The notes beneath the pieces are model-generated. The model did no database searches and was not told the origin of the DNA. It saw only the letters and a program-made list of their open reading frames with translations. A stretch of 64,000 nucleotides of DNA from Nilaparvata lugens (lineage: Eukaryota; Arthropoda; Insecta; Hemiptera; Delphacidae). A program made the position numbers and the translations under genes. The DNA lies in contig NC_052504.1 of the NCBI RefSeq assembly GCF_014356525.2, positions 67,521,883 to 67,585,882 on the forward strand, in the 5' to 3' direction. Of the stretch, positions 53,652 to 64,000 are shown piece after piece; position 1 is the first letter of the stretch; every line of letters starts with the position of its first letter.

Positions 53652-55945
53652 CACAGGCCAATTATCTGTCATCTGCAGGCACCTGTAAAACCAGAAAGAG
53701 TTCCCTTCAAAAGACGGTTTAATTTCAAAAAGGCCGATTGGAAGCATTTCAGTGAAACACTTGATGAAGAAGTACAAAGCATTCAGCCAGATCCAGAAAA
53801 CTATGAGGTTTTTGTCGAACAGGTTCAGAGGATATCAAGACAGATGATTCCACGAGGATGCAGGACTAATTATTTGCCAGGACTTGATGGAAGCAAAAAG
53901 GAAATGTTGAAGCAATATCAGAGAATGTACAAAAATGACCCTTTTTCAGAGGAAACAGTTGAAGCCGGTGAAGAAATCATGGAAATAATATCAACAAACA
54001 GGCGAGAAAGATGGACTAGTTTGATGGAAAACTTGGATATGAAAATAAACAGCCGTAGAGCATGGAGGCACCTCGAGAATCTGAGTGGCGATCCTACTGA
54101 GCCAAAGGACATCCAAACCAAAGTGACAGCTGACCAGATAGCTACTCAGCTGTTGCTGAATGGAAAGACTAGTGGTATCAAACACCATATGCAAATACAA
54201 CGTGATATTCAGAATGAAAACAACTTCCTTGAGTCACCATTTTCTTCAATAGAGCTTGATATTGCAATAAAGTCTCTCAAATCAAACAGAGCTGCTGGTA
54301 TTGATGGAATCAGGGATGAACAGATCAAACATTTCGGACATAAAACCCTTGAATGGCTGCTTGCTATGATGAATAGCTGTGTTAATAAACTGCAAATGCC
54401 AAAATCATGGAGAAAAGCGAATATCTGTTCCTTGCCTAAGCCTGGTAAAGACCTTAATGATCCAAAGATTTATTGGCCAGTATCTCTTCTATGTCAAACT
54501 TTCAAAGCCTTTGAATGCATGATTCTAAACCGAATAGCTGGTTTCCTTGAAACAAAGTTCATACCTGAGCAAGCAGGCTTTAGGCCAGGCGAATTGTGTT
54601 GTGGACAGGTGCTTAATCTGACACAGCACATTGAAGATGGGTTTGAGAGGGGAGATATCACAGGTGTGTGTTTCGTGGATTTAACAGCTGCATACAATAC
54701 AGTAAATCACAGAATTCTGTTGAAGAAGGTGTATGATTTCACCAGGGATTTCAGACTAACCTCTGTCATTGGAAGTTTGCTTCAAAACCAACATTTCCAG
54801 GTCTTTCTCCAAGGAAAGAAGAGCAGATGGCACATACAGAAGAATGGACTACCACAAGGCAGCATACTTGCTCCAATCTTGTTCAATATATATACTAATG
54901 ATCAACCAGTACCAAGCAAAACAAGATCTTTTATGTATGCTGATGATACAGCTTTGGCAGCACAAGGCTCTTCTTTTGATGTGGTCGAGAATAAGCTATC
55001 TTCTGCCCTGGAAGATATGGCAGAATACTACAAGAGGAACCACCTGAAAACAAATTCGATCAAGACACAAACATGCGCTTTTCATCTGAGAAACAGGGAT
55101 GCCAAACGAGAGCTTGATATAACATGACAAGGACAGAAGCTTCAGCACTGTGCCACACCAAGATACCTGGGAGTGATCTTAGATCAAACACTGTCATTTA
55201 AGGAGCACTGTTTAACTACAGGAAAAAAGGTTGCTGTACAAAATTGTATAATCCGTAAACTAACTGGGAGCACATGGGGAGCCAACCCCCATACACTTCG
55301 AACATCAGCAATTGCACTTAGTTTATCAGCTGCAGAATACGCAGCTCCAGTATGGTCCGCTTCTGCTCATACAAATAAAGTTGACACAGTGGTGAATGAG
55401 ACTGCAAGAATGAGACTGCTGGATGCTTGAAACCTACTCCAATTGATAAAGTGTACCCTCTAGCAGGAATAGCACCTCCCGCTATAAGGAGAAAAGTGGC
55501 TGGTGATGTGGAAAGATCTAAGCAGGAAACTGACCCTCATCACCCTCTTCACTAACATCAGATACAAGCAAAACGCCTTAAGTCAAGGAAGAGTTTCATG
55601 GCTAGGACCTATCTACTGCAGACAACTACTACAGCAGCCCATCTTGAACTATGGAAAGAGAAGGCCCATGTCACGGTGTCCGAGACATTACTGACTGGAG
55701 GAAACCTTACATACAGTGTATGGAAATCACTAAACCAACTGCGGGTGGGAGTAGCAAACTGCAAATCAAACATGATGAAGTGGGGGTACCTGGAAGGAAA
55801 TATGGACCTAAACTGCAGATGTGGAGAAATCCAAGACCAAAAACATTCATACTGCTGCCCTCTCATGGACCAACCCTGCACTAATGAAGACCTAACTTTA
55901 GCATCTGACAATGCCATGGTGGCAGCTATTTTTTGGAAGTGTTGA
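53652..55945 (+). pseudogene. LINE reverse transcriptase and C-terminus
   Basis: A 427-codon frame (53844-55127) carries RT blocks: IKSLKSNRAAGIDGIRDEQI, ICSLPKPGKDL, EQAGFRPG, FVDLTAAYNTVNH, GLPQGSILAPILFNIY and the catalytic MYADDTALAA (intact). After a TGA near 55125 come RYLGVILDQTLSFKEH and AAEYAAPVW (55173-55430). After further stops a C-terminal cysteine-histidine motif appears (CRCGEIQDQKHSYCCPLMD, then PCTNEDLTLA, ending FWKC). At least three disabling stops or shifts. It connects in frame upstream to the endonuclease except for the stop at 53649. Confidence 0.85.
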
Positions 55946-56183
55946 CCAGACTCGGAAAGTAAGTAAGTATCATTGAATTGAATGATGCAGGCATGGGATA
56001 CAGTTAATTTTGCATTGAGAATGTTGTCCTGGAGCAATTCTGAATGAATAAATTTTAAATAAAAATTCAAATTTGATAAATCAATCATGCACTGGTAAAT
56101 CCGGCCCGGAGGACCAAACAATGAAGCATTGCATGCACTCCGCACAACTGGCAGTGGACTGCTTATGATCAAATTACAACTGA

Positions 56184-57360
56184 TGCCACTGGGGAGTTGA
56201 GTAAACATGTGCCACTTCACTGGAGAATGAATGAGAATTGATAGTAGTGAAATAAAAACCAGGAGGACCAGAGCCTTGTTCCCTTATCATCAGATGAGAG
56301 AGCAAGGTTCAAGAATTAAAGTAAAGAGCAGGCATCATTCAATAATAAAACAGATTCAACAATATATAATATTTATTGATGATAATAGTAATAAATTTTA
56401 ATGAGGGAAGCTCCCGGGCTTCAATAGTAAAACAATTACAAATATTGAATATATGCCATAGAGGATGGTCAAAAATAGGTATGCTATATAATCCAAAAAT
56501 ATTATTAAGATGGCATTCGATGCCCAAAATTGAAAATTAATCCAAAGTATCTGTGAAGAGAAATACAGTATTGAAAAATAGTATAAAAGTAGTGAGCCTA
56601 ATATTTATTAGCAAATTGAAAAATCAGTAATGTAAGTAAAATTTGGAATATTTAAACTGTAGGCTATTAATTGATATTGAAAATAAATTACTGAATTATG
56701 AATGATTGAATCTGAGAATTTAATTGATTTGGAAACAATTGAAACTAGAAAAAATAACCTTAAATTAATCAATCAAAATGTTTAAAACTGCTTTGACTTA
56801 ATGAAGTAAATTATTGAAATGAAAAAGCTTATTAACCTTAAGTATCACCAAAGGATGATACAAAATGAGTCAAATACAAGTAATGTATTAATATACAAAT
56901 GCCAGTGAAAGTAAGTAGTTTAAATAATAAAAATTATTTTAAATGACTGGCAAAAATCTCTAGGCTAGCTATTAGAATAGTTCAAATTCAATGTAATAAA
57001 TTTGTAGTAGGTCTGAGCAGGTAATTTCAAAATGGCTGGCAAATTTCCAGGCCAGCTATGAGAATAACTATTATTCAAATCAGTAATAGAATTGTTGTAA
57101 ATAATCAGGTGAATAAGTTAATAAAAGGAACAGATATCGCCTTTCAAGTGTGCTGCCAACCAATCTCAATGTCCAGAGAAATTTGAATATCAGGAACCAG
57201 AGTTGAATAAGGAGATTCAATGAAACTTGAAATCCAGGAACCAGGGTTTCAGCAAGGATGATGTACCATGGAGAGAATAATGTAGTTTTTAAAGATGAAT
57301 AATTGTTCAAAGTTGGAATATCTCAAAATTTGTAGGCACTGATTACATGAAAAATCGTGA
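56184..57360 (-). repeat. BEL-B 5' LTR, first portion
   Basis: Aligns with 41918-42652 and then 48064-48505. It contains GTAAGTAG at 56911-56918 without an insertion, which is the empty site for the 5.4 kb TIR element. It ends at the TGCAC duplication of the solo LTR. Confidence 0.9.
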
Positions 57361-57365
57361 TGCAC
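57361..57365. repeat. Target duplication TGCAC of the solo LTR
   Basis: TGCAC at 57361-57365 is repeated at 58012-58016. The other LTR has a single GATGCACAATG near 48504. Confidence 0.95.
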
Positions 57366-58011
57366 TGTTCTGAACGAAGCTCAGGCTAGAGCTACTAGAG
57401 GACTGTAATTTACTATTTATATAATCAAATACAAACAAGGGGCAAAATTCAATCTTCAATTTGAGCCAGGTTATTTGTACAGTTAAACTCTGCATTAATG
57501 AACAATAAAAAAGAGCAAAAACTCACCAGATTTAATCCAATCTTGTCTACTTGCCCTTTTAAGCCTTTATTAGGTGTTTTGGTCAGGTTCAGGGTGGGAT
57601 GAAAATCTGGGAATAAGACAGGTCTGGCTTCCGGGCTGTCTTTTCGTTGATTCTGTGTTAAACTTGCAGGCTATGTACTGGGTTTTGAACAAAGCTCAAA
57701 CTGGATTCTTTATAAATTCAAATCCGATTCAAATTAATTCAATTTAACACTATTTACGCTGTTATACTCATAATTCACACACACTACACTCAAACAATTA
57801 TCTACAAGAAATTTCCGATTGAAATTATATGACAAAAAATACAAACTCGGTCTTCACAACAACGGGGACGAGACAAGACAAACTGAACGACGAAACAAAA
57901 ATGACTGGGGCTTTTTTTCTCGACAAGCGGCACTGGTGCAAACAAGCCTGCTATTGGCAGAACTGTAGTCTGGGATTTTGGCGCTACAGTTCGAATTCTC
58001 TGGCCGGACCA
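57366..58011 (-). mobile_element. Solo LTR of a BEL-A relative
   Basis: 646 bp, TG...CA ends (TGTTCTGAAC ... GGCCGGACCA). It is the reverse complement of a diverged BEL-A LTR: shared segments include GAGCTACTAGAGGACTGTAA, CAGTTAAACTCTGCATTAAT, CGGTCTTCACAAC and CTGTAGTCTGGGATTT. One LTR and no internal region means the rest was lost by LTR-LTR recombination. Confidence 0.9.
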
Positions 58012-58016
58012 TGCAC

Positions 58017-58710
58017 AATGTATGTCAATGCAGGCTAGGCTAGGCTTGCAAAAATTGAGTCCTAGTATTGTAAGTCCTGATGAAGTGAACCAAATCAATG
58101 ATTTGTATGTCTTGTTGAATAAAGATATGTAAAGTTCTCAAAATAATTGATAATAATAAATATTGCTAGTTCGAATTTCAACGTGTTTGAAATCCATAAT
58201 AGGTTAGAGTTCTGAATAAGAATACGTCACCAAACGATGTTGTAGAAATTGAGAAGTAATTGTTGGAAATCACTGAGAAATGAGACGCCGCTCATGAATT
58301 TCGACTTGAATACATAGGTAATTGTTCAAAAAGATTAGATGAATTAGTATCAGTTTTGCAGTCACTGAAAAAGATGTATCAGGAACAACCAGGAAAAGAT
58401 GCTGTAGTGTGTAGAACCACTGTGGTAGAACAAACAAGAAGCCATTGCGAAAAAGTGGCAAAGAAAAACACTGCCACACACATCTGAATTCATATTCAGT
58501 ACCGTATTAAAATTACAATCAACAAATCAATGCCAAATGGAGAGGCACTAAAAATACTCAATAATACAAAATCAGACAAGAAATACAACTACAGAATACA
58601 ATAATGACAAAATCGAGAATAGTTAAAACAATGGCTGTTGAGTTGGCAACAGACGGAGCGGTAAGGCGCTAAATTCGAAATTACTGAAGAATTTGATGTG
58701 AGTTTCAACA
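58017..58710 (-). repeat. BEL-B 5' LTR, second portion
   Basis: Continuation to the outer end of the element. It aligns with 48507-49205 and ends AGTTTCAACA (minus-strand start TGTTGAAACT). Confidence 0.9.
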
Positions 58711-59512
58711 TATTGATCAAGGCTTCAGAAAACTTGAATGGAAAGAATATGCTTGAGATAATTATTTATTAACAGCAAGTCGCCAGCATAATTATAGCAT
58801 ATTTAGGGTATTTACCCTCCTACAGTTGAAAAACTCGATCAAAGACTAGTTGCTAGTTGATGGAGCATAGTGGACAGCATAGAAGTATTACCTGAAACAA
58901 ACAAAAAATTATTAGCAGACACCAACTAAGTAATAAATGTAATTACAAATGAAGGAATACAAGGGATAAGGAAATATACATTTCAGAAATCAATAAGTCT
59001 TTTTTCTTAACTTTACTAATCGAATTGTCAGAGAATCAGCAAAAGCTTGCAAGAATTTTTTCAAACTTTCACCAAGTCTTTAAGAAATTGTGTTAATGAT
59101 AGAGATGATACAAATGAAAGAGAAAATTCTCCTCTTTTGTGCACGTATTGACAATTAAATGTTCAATTTGCAGATAAAAACATCGAATGCAATTGAAAAA
59201 CTTTTTTGAGAGTTATCTATTGCATAAATTATGATAGAGGGGATTTTCTTTACAATTTGAAACAAGCTCTTATCATCAAAGACTTTCAAGATATCAGTAT
59301 TTTGAAACCAAGATAGCCTTTTTTGAGAAAACTTTAAAATAAGCCTACTCTCTGTGTTGAAATTTCCATAATTTGACCGAATTTGTGGATTCATACTGGC
59401 TTGATGAGCTGGAAAGAATATGCTATTGTTTGTTAAGATTCCTTCACATTTACAAACGTTAGGGTCGTCCTCTGTTTATTATCTTGAAGGGTTCTTACCT
59501 CCCGCTTCTTAA
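58711..59512. other. Right flank of BEL-B; one hypothetical ORF
   Basis: AT-rich. On the minus strand ATG 59394 opens a 79-codon frame to 59155 (MNPQIRSNYGNFNTESRLIL ... VFICKLNI), with no recognised domain. A good acceptor-like tract (TTTGTTTCAG) on the minus strand lies near 58895, so exons of an unrecognised gene are possible but unproven. Confidence 0.25.
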
Positions 59513-59683
59513 CCTACATCATGGATTTTCTGAGATTTACATCATGGATTTCGAGAAAATAAAAAATTTCAATTTTTCATGATTTTCATGATGGTTAGCC
59601 TACATCATGGATTTTCTGAGATTTACATCATGGATCTTCGAGAAAATAAAAAATTTAAATTTTTCATTATTTTCATGATGGTT
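59513..59683 (+). repeat. 87 bp satellite, two units
   Basis: Two head-to-tail units starting (GGTTAG)CCTACATCATGG at 59513 and 59593. Each has two ATCATGGATTTTC-like motifs and an AAAAATTTCAATTTTTCATG stretch. Same family as 63573-64000. Confidence 0.85.
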
Positions 59684-60629
59684 AAAGCCGCAAAGTAGGT
59701 AGAATGATCTCAGTAACAATATTCTATTGAACAACTTTAGTAGACCAAAGGAAGTGGATACTAAAGATTATTGTGGACACTTCTTATTAATATCATAGAC
59801 ACAAAAAGTAAGGAACTTCACACCAATTACTGATTACACAGTTTCTGTAGTGAAGGCAGATCACAATCAGTTATTAATCATTTTATATTTGTTTGCCATT
59901 CTACTCCAATACAAAAGTTCCATATTTTGCTTCACTAGCGCCCTCTCCAACTATACTTTTAAATCTAATGTATTAAAAAAATAATATCTAATAAAAAACT
60001 ATATTGATTATAGAAAATCCTATGTATTATATGAGTCACTTACAAATTCATTTCTTCATTATTCCTCGGCTTTCTCTCGAGATCGTCCGCTCACTACAAT
60101 GACAAATTACATTGTATGCTCAATCGAACGTGCTGCTTAATTCTCATGTTGCATCTAGCCATGAGGCCAGACAGGTTTCCGTGATTGTAAGCTGCAATAG
60201 AAACAATCAACTTATTAGACAAGTCGTGGTTCTCAAATTGTGGTAGGCGTACAACTTGGGGCACGTGAAACTTAGCTTGGGGCAAATACTTAGCTCATTG
60301 AGAAGTTCCGAGCTAATAAAAATGTTATAAAATTATTATATTCTTGTAATCATCATCACGAAAGTTCCGCCTAAAATAATTATAATGAATAAAAATACTT
60401 GAGATTGTCACAACACATAACTTGTTTATTAAAATACGAGATACATGTTTTGATTGTTACACCATTATTGTCAATCTCTGGTAAACTAAAACTAAATAAA
60501 AGAGCAGCAGGATATAATATACTAGGCTATGTGGGATGCAACGGGATTGGTATACTATACAGAAAGAAAAGTAAATAATTATAATGAATTCACTATATTT
60601 TTAAAACATGGCTAGCAAAATAGATACTT
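59684..60629. other. No gene seen
   Basis: About 950 bp of AT-rich sequence. Short minus-strand ORFs near 60094-60285 have no recognised motif. Confidence 0.45.
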
Positions 60630-60642
60630 TACTCTACCCTTC

Positions 60643-61212
60643 TGATATAAAAGCAAAAATAGCGGCAGGAAATTGATGTTATTATGCACTTAGCCAATAC
60701 TTGAGATCCAAAACACTGTCAAGGGAAATTAAACAACAAATCTATGAAACTATTATAAAACCAGTTGTGTTATACGGGGCAGAAACCTGGGTTTTGAAAA
60801 AGAAGGATGAAGACCTTACTGAGTATATGGGAATGGAAGATTTTGAGAAGAATATATGGTCCAGTATGTATTGATGGAGAATGGAGACTTCATTTGAATC
60901 AAGGGCTGCATGACCTTTACAGAAAACCACCTATTGTACATGAGATCAAAGTGAGACGCTTGAGCTGCTTAGGTCATGTAGAAAGAATGAGCGATGAAAG
61001 AGCCGTTAAAAAAGTTTTCAGAGAAAACCCAGGTGGAAGAAGGTTGAAAGGACGTCCATGCAAGCGCTGGCTGGAGGATGTAGAAGATGATCTCCGGAAA
61101 ATAGGCGTTTGGGGGTGGAGACGCAAGACTGCCGACAGAGAGGAGTGGAGAGGCATTCTTGAGGAGGCCAAGGCCCTGGATGGGCTGTAGTGCCATGGAG
61201 TAAGTAAGTCTG
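60643..61212 (+). mobile_element. 5'-truncated RTE-like LINE with target duplication
   Basis: A 570 bp 3' end of a LINE, bracketed by TACTCTACCCTTC at 60630-60642 and 61213-61225 (13 bp). It ends in GTAAGTAAGT, the same type of tail as the LINE at 52865-55967. It consists of the last about 180 codons of ORF2 plus a very short 3' end. Confidence 0.85.
60646..61190 (+). pseudogene. RTE-like ORF2 C-terminal domain
   Basis: An upstream frame reads IKQQIYETIIKPVVLYGAE and TWVLKKKDED. A one-base shift near 60805 enters a frame with WKILRRIYGPV, IKVRRLSCLGHVERMSDERA and GRRLKGRPCKRWLEDVEDDL, ending AKALDGL-stop. This matches the C-terminal region of RTE/BovB-type ORF2 proteins (RRLxWxGHVxRM ... GRPxxRWxDDVxxDL). 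RT proper is absent through 5' truncation. There is also a stop at about 60675. Confidence 0.8.
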
Positions 61213-61225
61213 TACTCTACCCTTC

Positions 61226-61940
61226 AAAGCCTCACTCATAACTGCCGACATTGACTGACACGTAACGTGTGCCCAACAAGGTATGCTTCAATGTGATTTA
61301 AATGGTCGTATTTACATAGTCTGCCTGCGGCAACTGAGCCCAACGACACGGAACGGCATGCCCAATTACACATTGTGAACAATAATATACTCTTGACGGT
61401 TTGCGTCGGACACGTTATGTTTGGTGTCGGAGGATATGAATGAGGCTTCAATGGAAACTACCCACTTATCAAGGTTACCAGAAAACACACAGTGTACATT
61501 CATAACACTTAAACCACTCCAATAGAATAGAAAATATAGCTGTCAAATTTCACTGAATTATTCAACTTTTCAACATAATATAGCCAACCTAAATTCAATA
61601 TCTCTGCATCAGAATGATTTGAAATGTATGTGAAATAATGATTCGGCCAATCTTATGATTGAAATGAGTAAGTTAAAACATGTTTAAAAAAATGCAATAG
61701 GCCTTATGTAAATATTAGAACTGGCTAGTTTGACACACATTCGGTTCGTTTCATTTTCGGCAAATTCCGATAAGTGTGAAACGATAATTCGGTTTCAATT
61801 CGGTTCCGAATAGCAACAGCATAGCACCGAACGCCCCCTCAACATGAATAGGTTTTATCATAATTATTCGAATTCGTTGCTCGGAAACCGGAAACAAAAA
61901 CTCTTTTACACAATAAAAAAAGTCTTTTACACACGCTCGC
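61226..61940. other. No gene seen
   Basis: About 700 bp without a supported ORF. The stretch 61740-61860 contains repeated TTCGGTT/TTTCGG-like motifs of unknown meaning. Confidence 0.45.
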
Positions 61941-61948
61941 TTTTTTAC

Positions 61949-62776
61949 TTTCCTTGCCCTATTACCATAGGTAAGGAAAGTATTGCTTTCCGAAAAAATT
62001 TAAGGTACCCCAATTTCTGAATTTCTATACGTTTCAAGGTCCCCTGAGTCCAAAAAAGTGGTTTTTGGGTATTGGTCTGTATGTGTGAGTGTGTGTGTGT
62101 ATGAGTGTATGTGCGTCTGTGTACACGATATCTCATCTCCCAATTAACGGAATGTCTTGAAATTTGGAACTTAAGGTCCTTACAATATAAGGATCCGACA
62201 CAAACAATTTCGATCAAATGCAATTCAAGATGGCGGTTGAAATGGCAAAAATGTTGTCAAAAACAGGGTTTTTCGTGATTTTCTCAAAAACGGCTCCAAC
62301 GATTTCGATTAAATTTATACAAAAATAGTAATTGATAAGCTCTATCAACTGCCACAAGTCTCATATCTGTAAAAATTTCAGGAGCTCCGCCCCATCTATG
62401 CAAAGTTCGATTTTAGATTCCCAATTATCAGGCTTCAGATAAAATTTAAACAAAAAATTTTGAGTGGAAAAAATTAAGCATGAAAATTTCTACAATTAAT
62501 GTTCAGTAACATTTTCACCTAAAATTGAAAATAAGCACGAAATTCGAGAAAATGTTATTATTCCAATTGCAAACTGTTGGCAACTGTTGATTCTATTAAA
62601 TGATTCACTATGAAGAGATAGCAGACCTCGTATGTCTCCAGCGTTATTGTCCTGTCATCAGCTGGCTTAGATCTTTGTTTAAAAGTAGACTTGAGATGCG
62701 CGTGCACACTAGCGTCAGGTGATCAATTTTCATAACAGCAAGGAAAGTTGTGTGAGTGCGCCACACCAGATTTTTT
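61949..62776. mobile_element. Dispersed repeat N, copy A
   Basis: Begins ACTTTCCTTGCCC and ends GCAAGGAAAGTTGTGTGAG followed by TGCGCCACACCAG. The inner ends CTTTCCTTGC and GCAAGGAAAG are inverted. Contains a GTGTGTGTG microsatellite near 62085-62105. No conserved ORF; probably a non-autonomous DNA element. Part of its interior recurs inverted at 63125-63571. Confidence 0.6.
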
Positions 62777-62895
62777 GTTTTTATTTTAACCTGATATCAT
62801 GATTATCTGTTTAAAAATCTTCCATGTAAAAATCATATGGTCGATTCATTTCTGTTAGTTCTCTGGAGCATTTTTTTCTCAATGAATAGTTTGCT

Positions 62896-63571
62896 AAAAA
62901 TCTGGCGTGGTACACTCACACAACTTTCCTTGCTCATATTTGAAACAACGATCAGACTTCTGTGTATGTGTACGTATAATTTTTTTCAGAGTCCTTTTTC
63001 CCTTGTGTAAATTGTGAAATTCGATGGATTTTTTCAAAGTCGTCAAAACAGCTGTTCTACAGATGAAATATCTCGACTATGTATTATTTTTATGAACTGC
63101 GCTACCTACCTAACTCATGCACGAGAAGGAGGTTACTAAGTCCATTTCTCAAGGATGGGGGTGGACCCACATCAGTTTCTCAGAACGGAGACTCATGCCA
63201 GTGGATAGGCTGATAAATAACTATACAGGGTATGAATTTGAAAAAAAGGTCTAGCTATTTTTGAGAAAATCGTGAAAAACATGATTTTTTAGTAATTATC
63301 CGCCATTTTTCTCAAGAATATAACGGAGCTCCTGCAATTTTTCCAGAAATAAGACTCATGTCAGTTGATAGGGCTTATAAATAGCTATCCATGGTATGAA
63401 TTTGTTGAAAATCGTTAGAGCCATTCTTGAGAAAATCGTGAATAACATGGTTTTTTAGTAATTATCCACCATTTTTCTCAAGAATATTACGGAGCTCCTG
63501 CAATTTTCCCAGAAATGAGACTCATGTCAGTTGATAAAACTTATGAATAGCTATCCATGGTATAAATCTGA
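62896..63571. mobile_element. Dispersed repeat N, copy B in opposite orientation, with tandem units
   Basis: Starts with the reverse of the terminal motif of copy A (ATCTGGCGTGGTACACTCAC, ACAACTTTCCTTGC). It then carries 2.6 tandem units of about 168 bp (63125-63233 partial, 63234-63404, 63405-63571) with GGAGCTCCTGCAATTTT and GACTCATGTCAGTTGATA, the inverse of a segment of copy A near 62330-62395. Confidence 0.6.
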
Positions 63572-63572
63572 A

Positions 63573-64000
63573 GGTTAGCCTACATCATGGATTTTCTGAG
63601 ACTTACATCATGGATTTTCGAGAAAATAAAAAATTCCAATTTTTCATGATTTTCATGATGGTTAGCCTACATCATGGATTTTCTGAGATTTACATCATGG
63701 ATTTTCGAGAAAATAAAAAATTCAATTTTTCATGATTTTCATGATGGTGTTACATCATGGATTTCCGAGAAAATAAAAAATTATAATTTTTCATGATTTT
63801 CATGATGGTTAGCCTACATCATGGATTTTCTGAGATTACATCATGGATTTTTGAGAAAATGAAAAATTTCAATTTTTCATGATTTTCATGATGGTTAGCC
63901 TACATCATGGATTTTCTGAGATTTACATCATGGATTTTCGAGAAAATGAAAAATTTCAATTTTTCATGATTTTCATGATGGTTAGCCTACATCATGCATT
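63573..64000 (+). repeat. 86-87 bp satellite array (continues past window)
   Basis: Units start GGTTAGCCTACATCATGG at 63573, 63660, 63807, 63893 and 63980, with a shorter 61 bp unit at 63746. Units differ at few positions, so the array is recently homogenised. It runs off the right edge. Confidence 0.9.

Larger units (their letters stand above)
52865..55967 (+). mobile_element. Full-length LINE with GTAA-repeat tail
   Basis: A 3103 bp LINE inserted in the BEL-B leader. It encodes an endonuclease and RT in plus orientation, ends in AAAGTAAGTAAG, and is bracketed by a 13 bp target duplication. Both ends are well defined, so it appears full length. Several stops and frame shifts show that it is no longer autonomous. 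Clade is uncertain; the endonuclease is of the APE type. Confidence 0.9.
41918..58710 (-). mobile_element. BEL-B: BEL/Pao element with long LTRs and three nested insertions
   Basis: Minus-strand BEL/Pao element. Its 5' LTR is at 56184-58710, its 3' LTR at 41918-49205. Subtracting a 5403 bp insertion plus 8 bp from one, and a 646 bp insertion plus 5 bp from the other, gives 1877 and 1876 bp, about 98 percent identical by eye (roughly 30 differences). The LTRs have TG...CA ends (TGTTGAAACT ... CAGTGCCA/CAGTGGCA on the minus strand). The internal region holds gag and pol remnants (49284-52591) and a LINE insertion. No matching 5 bp target duplication was seen (left flank TTGTA, right flank TATTG). 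Confidence 0.9.

Noticed and set aside
57829..58098. ORFs crossing the solo LTR
   Set aside because: They span an LTR boundary and match no protein family.
41913..58715. A 5 bp target duplication around BEL-B
   Set aside because: Flanks read TTGTA and TATTG; shifting the LTR ends by one or two bases does not give a match.
58880..60200. A spliced minus-strand host gene
   Set aside because: An acceptor-like tract near 58895 and a GTAAGT-like donor near 60045 exist, but no exons with a continuous reading frame could be joined.

Overview
This window is a stretch of insect nuclear genome built almost entirely from transposable elements nested in one another. The residues point to a hemipteran, probably planthopper-like, although nothing here fixes the species: BEL/Pao, errantivirus-type Gypsy, Penelope, Jockey/RTE-type LINEs, PIF/Harbinger, MULE/FLYWCH, THAP and Crypton-like fragments in AT-rich DNA, plus a minisatellite rich in TTAGG. 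No bacterial operon, rRNA, tRNA or CRISPR array was seen. The only well-preserved multi-exon gene is a MULE/FLYWCH transposase-type gene (33.1-37.5 kb).

Layout. 0-4.2 kb: two exons of a PIF/Harbinger transposase (minus strand), with a decayed Jockey ORF1 in the intron. 3.5-13.0 kb: a 2.44 kb block present twice (3484-5928 and 10591-13032), bracketing a 5'-truncated, env-bearing Gypsy fragment on the minus strand. 12.6-15.6 kb: a 1.5 kb tandem duplication carrying a broken LINE reverse transcriptase. 15.6-20.2 kb: a Harbinger N-terminal exon, a tandem repeat, a CRE-like palindrome next to a THAP zinc-finger start, a hAT-type MITE and an LTR-like element. 20.29-27.49 kb: a nearly intact BEL/Pao element (here BEL-A) with 655 bp LTRs differing at 3 positions and a 5 bp target duplication AATAG. 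28.3-32.4 kb: dispersed repeats, a 431-codon LINE reverse transcriptase ORF, a palindrome-rich repeat and a Crypton-like first exon. 33.1-37.5 kb: the MULE/FLYWCH gene. 37.6-41.5 kb: a Penelope-like element, a LINE 3' end and a long hairpin.

41.9-58.7 kb is the most informative part. It is a single minus-strand BEL/Pao element (BEL-B) whose two LTRs are 1877 and 1876 bp once later insertions are removed. Three insertions sit inside it: a 5.4 kb terminal-inverted-repeat element carrying 2.6 kb of TTAGG-rich minisatellite (8 bp target duplication GTAAGTAG), a 3.1 kb LINE (13 bp target duplication), and a 646 bp solo LTR of a BEL-A relative (5 bp target duplication TGCAC). Each LTR of BEL-B supplies the empty site for the insertion in the other, so the boundaries are read directly. 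The BEL-B pol frame has lost its RT core and integrase core yet stays open.

58.7-64 kb holds a 5'-truncated RTE-like LINE with a 13 bp target duplication, a head-to-head pair of another repeat family, and two arrays of an 86-87 bp satellite.

Most coding regions here serve their own element's transposition rather than a shared host pathway. Several near-identical duplications differ by homopolymer indels, so some frameshifts and some duplications could be long-read assembly errors.
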